From Firmicutes bacterium OM04-13BH (GTDB lineage Bacteria > Bacillota > Clostridia > Lachnospirales > Lachnospiraceae): a stretch of 64,000 bases of DNA. Both the position numbers and the translations under genes were made by a program. Location: NCBI GenBank assembly GCA_003481745.1, contig QULP01000004.1, forward strand, positions 1 to 64,000. The letters are read 5' to 3'. Within the stretch, counting starts at the first letter, position 1. The number at the start of each line of letters is the position of its first letter. The notes below the pieces were generated by a model. That model searched no databases, was not told the DNA's origin, and saw only the letters and a program-made list of their open reading frames with translations. Positions 53,901 to 61,444 of the stretch are shown here, piece after piece.

Positions 53901-55373
53901 TCATAGCTCCATCTCATGTTTCTTTCTCTGTACTGCCTGTGGCTGCTCCCTCCGGCGCAGTGCGGTATCTACGGCGTTCTGCACCTGCCGTAGCCGTATG
54001 ACTTCCTCCCGGAGTGGCTTGTGCTGCGGAGACAGTTCGGCATACTCTGTTTTTAACTGTGCGTATTCCTGTTTCCATGCTTTCAGGGCAATGGGTTTTC
54101 CGTCCAGTTTTTCTTTCAAAATACGGCGGGCGGCATAAAACAGCCGTAACTCCGCATCGTGGGATGTTTCAAATTTCTCCCTCTGTTTCTTAAACTTGAT
54201 ATTGTTCAATTCCGTATGAACAGGTTTTAGCCGCTGGTAATTCTCGCCCTCCCGTATCAATTCCTGCAATTCCTTTATCCGGGCAGATTTCTTTTTCATG
54301 GAGTCGCTTAACGCTTCAAATTCTTCGTTGACAGAGGAAAGACGCTCCTGCAAATCCTCTAATGTGAGCAGCTTGTTTTCCGTCAGATAATTGACGGCTT
54401 CGGCAAACTGCTTTAAGTTTCCGGTTCTGGCTTTATTGCTCCATGCCCCTGCGTTGCGCTGGTTGTAATAAGCGATCAGCAGGTCGGCAAGGCTCGGTGT
54501 CTGGGGTTTGGAAAGTTCTTCTTTTACCTCTGCCATCCAGACAAACAGAGCTTTGATCTTCTTCCTCACATCCTGCATGAGCCGGTTGGTGGCTTTAATC
54601 CAGCGGTTCAGTTCCCCTTTCTCGGTGCGGATGCCCTTTGCTTCCATCTGCCGGACATTAGCTCCCTCGTGGACAGTAGGTATCAGGTCAAGCCCCTGCC
54701 GCACATAGGAACGGTGGTCGATACGCACATCCAGCCCTTTTTCCTCAAATTTTGTATTAACGGCAGCCGCCCACTGCTCCCGCCAGTGTTCCAGCGTTTC
54801 CGGCTCATGCCAGTCTGTTGTATGGACAGCGTTAAACATATAATCGCCGTTTTTATCCCGGATTCGGTTTCCATCTTCATCAAGAAGATATTCCCGACGC
54901 TGTTTTTGTCCCCATGTGCCATCCGGGTTCAAAGGGCGCATGGTTGTCATCACATGAAAATGCGGGTTAGGGATGCCGCCGTCCTCTTTCTCCGGGCTGT
55001 GAAAAGCAAGGTCGGCAATCATGCCTTTTGTCACAAACTGCTCCTGTACGAACTTCCTCGCCAGCTCCATGTTTTCTTCCAGCGTCAATTCATTCTGCAT
55101 GGCAATATCAAAGGAATAGGCAAGCTGTGCTTTTGGATGTTTCTCGCAGTTCTCCACAGCATTCCAGAGGGTCGCCCGGTCAAGATATATTTCCGGCGCA
55201 TGGGGCGGCAGCATGATTTCCGAAGCGATCACGCCGCCCTTTTTGGTGTAGTCGCTGACTTCTCCATAGTAGCTGCTGTAAAGACGCTCCCCGGCTCGAT
55301 AGGCTGCGCTGGCAATGGCGCTCTGACCGGCGCTGCGCTTGATCTGTGCGATTGAAAAATGATAAAGTGCTAT
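53901..55373 (-). CDS. mobA: MobA/MobL-type relaxase with a probable ATA start codon
   Basis: A relaxase that would nick oriT and start conjugative transfer. The conserved N terminus ALYHFSIAQIKRSAGQSAIA, followed by the candidate catalytic Tyr in SAAYRAGERLY, is encoded from 55370 leftward, but the codon where relatives have ATG is ATA (55371-55373). An in-frame TGA lies three codons upstream. Conventional starts appear only about 48 codons later (GTG, VIASEIM), which would lose the Tyr. The His triad is PHFHVM, and the C terminus is a long coiled coil. The gene begins 2 nt after the DUF3847 stop, suggesting translational coupling. The ATA could be a rare start or a disabling mutation. Confidence 0.82.
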   Translation of the reverse strand: MALYHFSIAQIKRSAGQSAIASAAYRAGERLYSSYYGEVSDYTKKGGVIASEIMLPPHAPEIYLDRATLWNAVENCEKHPKAQLAYSFDIAMQNELTLEENMELARKFVQEQFVTKGMIADLAFHSPEKEDGGIPNPHFHVMTTMRPLNPDGTWGQKQRREYLLDEDGNRIRDKNGDYMFNAVHTTDWHEPETLEHWREQWAAAVNTKFEEKGLDVRIDHRSYVRQGLDLIPTVHEGANVRQMEAKGIRTEKGELNRWIKATNRLMQDVRKKIKALFVWMAEVKEELSKPQTPSLADLLIAYYNQRNAGAWSNKARTGNLKQFAEAVNYLTENKLLTLEDLQERLSSVNEEFEALSDSMKKKSARIKELQELIREGENYQRLKPVHTELNNIKFKKQREKFETSHDAELRLFYAARRILKEKLDGKPIALKAWKQEYAQLKTEYAELSPQHKPLREEVIRLRQVQNAVDTALRRREQPQAVQRKKHEMEL

Positions 55374-55375
55374 CC

Positions 55376-55693
55376 TTAGTCACCGCCTTTCTCCTGCCCG
55401 GAAATACGGGCGTGGTTCTCTGTGGCAGACCGGATGAAATGCTCCGCCTGCGGCAGATTCAAAATGCTTTCCATGAGGGAATAAAATTCCGCTTCGGATA
55501 GCTCCTTTGTCTGTGGTGCAATGCTCTCAATAGCTGCCCCACGGGTAATCAGCCGGTGCGTCCTCTGTTTCCGGGAACCGCTTTCCAGATACGCCTGCCG
55601 GTTTTTCAAACGCTGCATTTTCCGTTTTTCCTGTTCCAGCAGGACAGTGGTTTTTTCATATTCCTGCTTCAACTGTTCCAAAGATTTTTCCAT
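55376..55693 (-). CDS. DUF3847 domain-containing protein
   Basis: About 105 residues beginning MEKSLEQLKQEYEKTTVLLE, a coiled coil, then RKQRTHRLITRGAAIES and a short acidic helix. The pattern fits DUF3847, a family found just upstream of mobA-type relaxases, and a relaxosome accessory role is plausible but unproven. I chose the ATG at 55693 with AAAGGATG upstream; an ATG 13 codons earlier lacks a site. Its stop abuts the ATA start of the relaxase, which suggests coupling. Confidence 0.75.
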   Translation of the reverse strand: MEKSLEQLKQEYEKTTVLLEQEKRKMQRLKNRQAYLESGSRKQRTHRLITRGAAIESIAPQTKELSEAEFYSLMESILNLPQAEHFIRSATENHARISGQEKGGD

Positions 55694-55936
55694 GTTCTCA
55701 CATCCTTTGCTGATAAGATAAAGAAAGACCATCCGCAGACAGTCCGTGTGTCAGTGCTTCTATAAAACCCGATGAAAAGGGAAAACCGCAGAGCGGATTT
55801 CTCTTTGCGGCGAGTACACAGGGGATAGCCGCTTTAGCGGCGCAAGGGGGTGTAGCCACCTTGTCGGAGCGAAGCGAACGCAGACCTCGGATTGCTGATT
55901 TTATCAGCGGCAGAGGTAAGCTCCGCAGGACGCACG

Positions 55937-55973
55937 ATACATGGTCTTTAGACTATGTATAGAAGTGCGCCCT
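55937..55973. other. Origin of transfer (oriT), RSF1010/MOB_Q-like
   Basis: An interrupted inverted repeat ATACAT-G-GTC (55937-55946) with GAC-T-ATGTAT (55951-55960) is followed at once by AAGTGCGCCCT (55963-55973), the conserved nic-region sequence of RSF1010-type oriTs in the same order. It lies upstream of DUF3847 and the relaxase, which is of the matching class. The rest of 55733-55936 holds further small palindromes and no gene. Confidence 0.75.
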
Positions 55974-55979
55974 TAGTTC

Positions 55980-56183
55980 CTAAGGGATTTTGCCGTTTCC
56001 GGCAGTCTTGTCCTTTTTCTTGGAACGCTTGGAAAGATACTTCGGGCAGTCAACCACAACCGCCCGGAAGCTCTGTTTACATTCGTGCTGGCATTTCCGG
56101 CACAGTTCGTTGTAAGTGATACGGCTGCGGTCATTTAAGAAGAAAGACCATTCCAACCGCCGCTTGTTACTCATTCTTGCCAT
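55980..56183 (-). CDS. Small basic Cys-containing protein of the element
   Basis: A 67-residue, strongly basic protein (MARMSNKRRLEWSFFLNDR) with four to five cysteines (CRKCQHEC then VVDCPKY) that could bind zinc. A GGAG-like site precedes the ATG. It lies between oriT and the excisionase-like gene on the same strand. I do not recognise the family; a DNA-binding role at oriT or in regulation would fit but is only inferred. Confidence 0.65.
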   Translation of the reverse strand: MARMSNKRRLEWSFFLNDRSRITYNELCRKCQHECKQSFRAVVVDCPKYLSKRSKKKDKTAGNGKIP

Positions 56184-56330
56184 AACCGGCTCCTTTCTCC
56201 GTTTCTATCTGATGTACGCAGATAGGCTGTTTTGATGTAGCGTCTCGGTATCATTTTTAAGTTTTTTTCCCTCTGTATGCCCCTTTGGAAAGTGCGGCAG
56301 TATTGCAAGTCAGGGAATGATACCTCACGC

Positions 56331-56555
56331 TTATTTGTCGCTTCCCGGTACGGTTTCGGAGCCTTTTGCCATCCATTCAAAGAAAGCAATTTTGCTGACC
56401 TTGATAAGTCTGCCCCTGCGGAACGCTGGAAAGCCGGGTGTGTGTACCAGCTCATAGGCGCTCGCTCTTGAAATTCCCATAATCCACTGAATGTCCGCCA
56501 CATCCAGAACCAGCGGTAAATCCTCGTAGCTGTTCAATCTCTTTTTATCGTTCAT
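56331..56555 (-). CDS. Excisionase-type helix-turn-helix protein
   Basis: A 74-residue protein with a MerR-like winged helix: VLDVADIQWIMGISRASAYELV then FPAFRRGRLIKVSKIAFFEWM, the usual excisionase/AlpA-type pattern. GGGAGG lies 7 nt before the ATG at 56553-56555; an upstream ATG at 56612 adds 19 unlikely residues. It probably directs the recombinase towards excision or regulates element genes. It is divergent from the DUF6076-like gene across about 300 bp that hold a promoter and an inverted repeat. Confidence 0.82.
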   Translation of the reverse strand: MNDKKRLNSYEDLPLVLDVADIQWIMGISRASAYELVHTPGFPAFRRGRLIKVSKIAFFEWMAKGSETVPGSDK

Positions 56556-56712
56556 TCTGTTCCTCCCATAAATCAAATAGGTTAAAATGCTTCCTGTTGC
56601 CGTTCTCCCCAAAAGCCGTTTTCCTGCCCCATTCCTGCGGTGTTTCCCTGCATTGGTGCGCCGAATGCGTCACTTCTCCTGCCGGTCATATCCCTTTTGG
56701 ACGGTCATTCAC

Positions 56713-56799
56713 TTGTCAAGGTACTGTGCGGTACGAAATTACCAACCGCAATCATCATAGCGTACTATCCTTGACAAAACAATGATTCTGCGATACCAT
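56713..56799 (+). promoter_or_regulatory. Promoter region with inverted repeat before the DUF6076-like gene
   Basis: TTGTCAAGGTAC (56713-56724) and GTACTATCCTTGACAA (56762-56777) are inverted copies, with a 3-nt insertion in the second. The second arm contains TTGACA (56771-56776), followed 17 bp later by TACCAT (56794-56799), a usable promoter for the rightward gene. The other arm puts a TTGACA on the opposite strand facing the excisionase gene. Nothing else is seen in 56556-56712. Confidence 0.55.
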
Positions 56800-56857
56800 G
56801 AGTGTAACGGATATAACTGAATTATATAATTACCATAAACAAAGGCAGGGGATAGGG

Positions 56858-57898
56858 ATGGAGAATCAGTTTATACGGCATGAGCCATGTTTTGAGAGGA
56901 TTTTGTTTGTCCTGACGCTGGACAGGAAGAAAATGAAAGAGCGGATTTTGATTGGGGAAGAACAGCAGATCCGCTTCCGTCTGAACGGGAGCCAAAACGC
57001 AGAGGTGCTTTGTGATATGACACGCCCACTGGGAACTTTTTTGATAAACTTTGAGCGTGACACGGACAGAGACTGGAACTTATACGGGCTTTCTCCGCTG
57101 CGGCAAGCTCTCCACTCCAACCGATGGAAACAGCCGGAGCTGGAGCAGGCGGCAAGCGAATTTCTTTGGGAGAAATATCTTAGCAACGACCCTCTGAAAA
57201 TGTATGTGGCGTTCCGTATCTGGAACAGCTATCTGCTTGCCAGAGAACCCCGTGACCGTAACGCTGCCTGTGACCGCTTCATGGATAAAATGAGCAGACT
57301 GACCGGGGTATTCCAAAACGAAACCATGAGCTTTGACAGGGAGACAGGAAAACCGAAACAATTTCAAGCTGGCAGCCTTTATTTCAAAGGCGCACCGTCA
57401 GAAGATACCCGGCTTGACCTCTGGTTCCCGGACAACCGGCGCACAGAAGAATGTGTGTCTGCCTATGCGTCCCTCTACCCGTTGATTACCTATTATCTGA
57501 ACAGGCTGAATGACTGGGGGCTTTGCTTCCGGCGGTGCAAGGTCTGTGGAAAATATTTTCTGGCAAAGAGCCAGCGGTATGAGCTGTGCAGCGACAAGTG
57601 CCGAAAAGCACAGGCGCTTCAAAACAAGCGGGAATTTGACGAGAGGTCAAGAGAAAATAACTATGACCTGCTTTATAAAAATGAATGCCAGAACTGGCGC
57701 AACAAAATAAACCGGGTAAAAAATACCGCAGGCTTTCCGGCTGACCGTCTGGAAAAAATACAGGCTTCCTTTTCCGACTTTAAGAAAGAAGCCTTACAGA
57801 GAAAAAAGGCTGTAAAAACAGGAACGGCCAGCCCGAAAGAATTTACGGACTGGCTGTATCAGCAGAGTAATGTAATTGTTGAGCTGACCGAGATATGA
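56858..57898 (+). CDS. DUF6076-like protein with C-terminal zinc finger
   Basis: About 346 residues and the only rightward gene in the visible element. The first ~200 residues are unrecognised. A zinc finger CKVCGKYFLAKSQRYELCSDKC lies near residue 228, then a basic helical tail (KREFDERSRENN and further). The name DUF6076 is from resemblance to proteins often seen in such elements and is tentative. I prefer the ATG at 56858 because GGGGATAGGG precedes it and a promoter -10 at 56794-56799 would leave the ATG at 56798 without a leader. It probably binds nucleic acid. Confidence 0.7.
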   Translation: MENQFIRHEPCFERILFVLTLDRKKMKERILIGEEQQIRFRLNGSQNAEVLCDMTRPLGTFLINFERDTDRDWNLYGLSPLRQALHSNRWKQPELEQAASEFLWEKYLSNDPLKMYVAFRIWNSYLLAREPRDRNAACDRFMDKMSRLTGVFQNETMSFDRETGKPKQFQAGSLYFKGAPSEDTRLDLWFPDNRRTEECVSAYASLYPLITYYLNRLNDWGLCFRRCKVCGKYFLAKSQRYELCSDKCRKAQALQNKREFDERSRENNYDLLYKNECQNWRNKINRVKNTAGFPADRLEKIQASFSDFKKEALQRKKAVKTGTASPKEFTDWLYQQSNVIVELTEI

Positions 57899-58075
57899 AA
57901 AACTTTCTATCGTCAATTTCGCATTATTGCAATAACAGATTGCTTCTTCCATGAATGGTAATATTATCATCAAACTTTTGGAAGAACTATAAATGTCCGA
58001 GGTGCCTTTGATTTCGACAAAAAAACAGGCTGAATTGTTACAAAGCTCGGACATTTCAAAAATTTTTTGAGAAAT

Positions 58076-58109
58076 GGCGAAAAAAGCGGGGCAGCACACG
58101 CCGCCCCGC
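58076..58109 (-). terminator. Terminator of the first ABC module
   Basis: GCGGGGCGGC and GCTGCCCCGC pair around GTGT, followed by TTTTTT on the minus strand, just after the permease stop. A nearly identical copy lies at 61334-61366. The rest of 57899-58075 holds no gene I can support. Confidence 0.9.
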
Positions 58110-58122
58110 CGATCCCATACGG

Positions 58123-60501
58123 TTATTCCATCGCCCGCATTTGTTCGATCAGGGATTGCTTTTTCTGTCTGCGGATTGTCCATACAGACAAGATCAGTTC
58201 CATTCCGAACAATACCAGAATGAACAGTCCCATTTCCAAAACCGGGAATTTGTAAGGCACTACATTTCCGGCAAAAGCTCCTATACTCATTTTTCTGCAA
58301 GCAAAGATGGAAGCCGGAAGCCCAACGATCAGCGTCGCCAATGTTGCAAAGAGCGCATAGCACAGCCCCTCACAGATGTTCATTTCACATAGCTGTTTTT
58401 GTGTTAGGCCGATAGAACGCAGAATACTGTTTTCCTGCTTTCGGGCTATCTGGTTAGAGAGTGTCGTATTGATAAGGTTGATAACGCCAAAGAGAAATAC
58501 CAACCATGAAAGTATCTCCATACTGCCAAACGCAAAAGAATTTGTCATTTCTTCATATTCAATCACTGTATTGATTTCATCTAAGGCAATATTACTATGG
58601 CTGGCAACAATATTTTTCAATTCAGCTCCCACATAGTCCGTTTTTTTCGGATCGTTTACAATGCTCCATGAATAGTCGAAAGAAGCGATTTCCGGGTGCA
58701 GTTCATGGAACAATGCTTCTGGTGCGAAAAAGAGTACTCCATCGAGGGCCAGTTTTCCATGCCCGGAAGGCGTCTTGTTGGAATCAAACAATCCTGATAC
58801 AGTGACGGAAACAGGCGGTTGCCCCTCTCCAAAATAAAAGTCAACTGTTGAACCAACACCCATATCCTCATTCTGCTTTAGCACATTATAGTCAATTACA
58901 ATACTACGGGAATCTTTTGGCATCGTTCCTGCTGTCAGAGCCGCTTCAACTGCCGCATAATTCTGGTCGGTCAGCATATCGCACATACCACCAGCTTGAT
59001 GAATCTCTGTTTTATAAGTTGCATGGAGAGATTGCCTGCTTGGAATTATATCTGTAACGCCATCAATAGATAAGATTTTCTGCTTTAATTCCTCATTCAA
59101 TGGATTTCCCGCTGCCATAACTTTTTCGCTTGCCACTTCGGAATGCAAATAAATTTTATAGTCGCCGTCCGGGAAAAACTGTCTTGCAAGCGCCTCTGGA
59201 GAACGCAGCAAAACAATGGAGGATACCACAAGCAGAATAATTCCGCCCAAACTCAATGAGGCTACAATAGCAACGGTCTTTTTTCGGTCACGCTTAAAAT
59301 TCGCAATTCCCATTGAAACAGGATTGAGCTTGATATTCTTTTTCCGGCTGCGGATATTCTTTTGCGCTGGGGTAAAACGGACGGCTTCAATCGGGGAAAT
59401 CCCTGCCGCAATTTTTACCGGCTTACGGATGGAAACAGATACCATGATCCAACTGCTTATGAGTGTCAAAATAACCGTTGCCACATAGGAAACAGCGTTA
59501 AAGCCCTTAGAAAACAGGAGAAAACCGCCACATATGCCCAACACTGTACCAATCACAATCCCGATACTGCCGAGTTTGCGTCCCTCCCGCTTTACAATCC
59601 GCTTGATTTGCTTTGGCGTTGCACCAATCGTCCGAAGCTGCCCGTAGCTCTGGATTTTGTCATTGATGGAGATACGGAAGATACTCTGGATCACAATATA
59701 GCCGCCGATCAGAACAACGGCAATCACGCCAGCCATTAGTGCAAAATCAAAGGATTTAGAGGCATAAGCAAAATACTTGCTGTTCATTTTTGGCATGGAA
59801 AGCTGATATTCCTCTGCAATCTCCCTGCAATAAGAGGTCATCAGTTCTTCGTCCAACTTGACGCTGTTTTTGAAATGAGCATAGGCGCGATAGCCAGCCG
59901 GGTCAAATCCTTTCCATTCTGTCAGGGCAGCGTTGGAAAGAATGATAGCGCAGGTATTCGCTTCTTTTTCATTTACGCTGTCCATAATGCCGGTAACGAC
60001 ATAATCACCATGAAAGCTCTCGGTGTCTAAGGTCACAGTGTCCCCAATCTTGGCATTGTTTCCATAGGTGGAAAGAAAGTATTCGCTTACGACAACTTCA
60101 TTTGCTTTTTCAGGAACCCGGCCCTCTAACAGATTCATTTGCGCCTTGGCAATCTCCATCATTTGCGCGTCGCAATACACATAGGACGCATGATAGCCCT
60201 GTTCCGAAAGTTCCTCACCCAGCATATAGTAGCCGCCCACGCGCTCAAACTCCGGCACTCCTTTCAGGGTTTCAATGTCGTTTTCCTCTACGCCCATCCA
60301 AACCGCCTCATAAGTATCGACAACCTGATTGCGCTGCATTTGTGTCAGGGAAGTAGACACAATTCCCGTAAAGCAGATCAGAAACGCCGCCAGCGCAACA
60401 GCGATCACCACCATCAGATTCCGGCGCTTCTCGCTTTGCAAACTTTTCTTTGCCAGCTTCTTTGTAATAGCGCTGGTATCATTTTCAAAAGGCCATGTCA
60501 T
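58123..60501 (-). CDS. ABC transporter permease, FtsX/MacB type (full length)
   Basis: A 792-residue permease with an N-terminal cytosolic MTWPFENDT leader, one membrane segment (about 30-52), a ~190-residue extracytoplasmic domain, three membrane segments (about 255-370), a second membrane segment and extracytoplasmic domain, and three C-terminal segments with the FtsX motif around RSIGLTQKQLCEMNICEGLCYA. Transporters of this build export or detach antimicrobial peptides or lipids. GGAGGTGG precedes the ATG. It follows its ATPase gene by 14 bp and ends at a terminator. Confidence 0.9.
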   Translation of the reverse strand: MTWPFENDTSAITKKLAKKSLQSEKRRNLMVVIAVALAAFLICFTGIVSTSLTQMQRNQVVDTYEAVWMGVEENDIETLKGVPEFERVGGYYMLGEELSEQGYHASYVYCDAQMMEIAKAQMNLLEGRVPEKANEVVVSEYFLSTYGNNAKIGDTVTLDTESFHGDYVVTGIMDSVNEKEANTCAIILSNAALTEWKGFDPAGYRAYAHFKNSVKLDEELMTSYCREIAEEYQLSMPKMNSKYFAYASKSFDFALMAGVIAVVLIGGYIVIQSIFRISINDKIQSYGQLRTIGATPKQIKRIVKREGRKLGSIGIVIGTVLGICGGFLLFSKGFNAVSYVATVILTLISSWIMVSVSIRKPVKIAAGISPIEAVRFTPAQKNIRSRKKNIKLNPVSMGIANFKRDRKKTVAIVASLSLGGIILLVVSSIVLLRSPEALARQFFPDGDYKIYLHSEVASEKVMAAGNPLNEELKQKILSIDGVTDIIPSRQSLHATYKTEIHQAGGMCDMLTDQNYAAVEAALTAGTMPKDSRSIVIDYNVLKQNEDMGVGSTVDFYFGEGQPPVSVTVSGLFDSNKTPSGHGKLALDGVLFFAPEALFHELHPEIASFDYSWSIVNDPKKTDYVGAELKNIVASHSNIALDEINTVIEYEEMTNSFAFGSMEILSWLVFLFGVINLINTTLSNQIARKQENSILRSIGLTQKQLCEMNICEGLCYALFATLATLIVGLPASIFACRKMSIGAFAGNVVPYKFPVLEMGLFILVLFGMELILSVWTIRRQKKQSLIEQMRAME

Positions 60502-60515
60502 AGCCTGCCACCTCC

Positions 60516-61181
60516 TTATTCCACAATCTTTCCGTCCTCAATGCGGACAATCCGATCTGCAAGGCGGGCAATATCGTTGTTGTGGGTAATCATCACGACA
60601 GTTTGCCGGAACTCCGCACTGGTACGCTTGATAAGCCCCAGCACCTCGGCGCTGGTCTTACTGTCAAGGTTGCCGGTCGGCTCGTCGGCCAGCACAATAG
60701 CCGGTTTGGTAATCAAGGCGCGGGCAATCGCCACACGCTGCTGCTGGCCGCCGGAAAGATTATTCGGCATATTTTTCAGTTTATCTTCCAGCCCCAGCAG
60801 GTGAACAATCTCGTCCAAAAACTTCTGATCCACCGTGTCCCCGTCCAGCTCCACCGGCAGGACGATGTTCTCATACACATTCAGGATAGGAACAAGGTTA
60901 TAGTTCTGGAAGATAAAGCCGATGTTGCGGCGGCGGAAGATGGTAAGCTGTTCGTCGTTCATTTTCGACAGTTCTTTGTCCCGGACAATCACATTGCCGG
61001 AAGTAGGGGTGTCCAGCCCGCCCATCATGTGAAGCAGGGTGGACTTGCCGCTGCCGGAGGTTCCCACAACGGCCACAAATTCGCCGTCATTTACAGAGAA
61101 GTTCACGCCGTCAAGGGCGCGGGTGATATTCGGCTTTGTGCCGTAATACTTTTTCAGATCAATCGTCTGCAAAACGCTCAT
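60516..61181 (-). CDS. ABC transporter ATP-binding protein (module 1)
   Basis: About 221 residues of the MacB/LolD/SalX class. It has Walker A GTSGSGKST, the Q loop in NIGFIFQNYNLVP, the signature LSGGQQQRVAIARAL, Walker B IVLADEPTGNLDS and the H loop VVMITHNN. I chose the ATG at 61179-61181 (MSVLQTIDLKKYYG) for its AAAGGAG; upstream in-frame codons fall in the regulatory region. It is nearly identical to the second ATPase at 63280-63945, differing at only a handful of residues. Confidence 0.94.
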   Translation of the reverse strand: MSVLQTIDLKKYYGTKPNITRALDGVNFSVNDGEFVAVVGTSGSGKSTLLHMMGGLDTPTSGNVIVRDKELSKMNDEQLTIFRRRNIGFIFQNYNLVPILNVYENIVLPVELDGDTVDQKFLDEIVHLLGLEDKLKNMPNNLSGGQQQRVAIARALITKPAIVLADEPTGNLDSKTSAEVLGLIKRTSAEFRQTVVMITHNNDIARLADRIVRIEDGKIVE

Positions 61182-61223
61182 ACTCAAAACTCCTTTCAAG
61201 GCTTTCTGCCTGTTGATAAGGTC

Positions 61224-61301
61224 ATTGTAAAACCCAAATGTCCGCGAAATGTTACAGCGGCCCAAAAATTTCATTGAAAATCGGAGTGAAATGTTACAGC
61301 G
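61224..61301 (-). promoter_or_regulatory. Direct repeats and promoter before ATPase gene 1
   Basis: On the minus strand CGCTGTAACATTTC occurs twice (61288-61301 and 61246-61259), exactly 42 bp or four helical turns apart. TACAAT (61224-61229) follows without a good -35. This layout suits activation by a response regulator that binds the repeats. Confidence 0.6.
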
Positions 61302-61333
61302 CTCGGACATTTCAAAAATTTTTTTGAGAAATG

Positions 61334-61366
61334 GCGAAAAAAGCGGGGCAGCACTCGCCGCCCCGC
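61334..61366 (-). terminator. Terminator of the second ABC module
   Basis: GCGGGGCGGC and GCTGCCCCGC pair around GAGT, followed by TTTTTT on the minus strand. It is a duplicate of the terminator at 58076-58109 together with its flanks. Confidence 0.88.
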
Positions 61367-61379
61367 CGATTCCATACGA

Positions 61380-61424
61380 TTATACTGTCACTTTGATTTG
61401 TTCAACAAGAGATTTCATTTTAAC
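61380..61424 (-). pseudogene. 3' relic of a third permease gene
   Basis: Between permease 2 and the terminator lies a short open segment reading MKSLVEQIKVTV and a stop. It matches the tail KQSLIEQMRAME of permease 1 in sequence and in its position relative to the duplicated terminator, but it is neither that gene nor permease 2, whose own stop is at 61445. It is the remaining end of a permease that was replaced. Confidence 0.65.
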
Positions 61425-61444
61425 GAAACTTTAGTTACATTGAT

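Noticed and set aside
53307-57367. Many long antisense ORFs in the element
   Set aside because: High G+C leaves antisense frames open; none has family-like motifs and ribosome sites, and the opposite strand is clearly coding.
58003-58068. A short plus-strand ORF reading MSEVPLISTKKQAELL and a similar one near 61249
   Set aside because: They lie in the duplicated regulatory and terminator DNA and share sequence only because of that duplication; there is no ribosome site.
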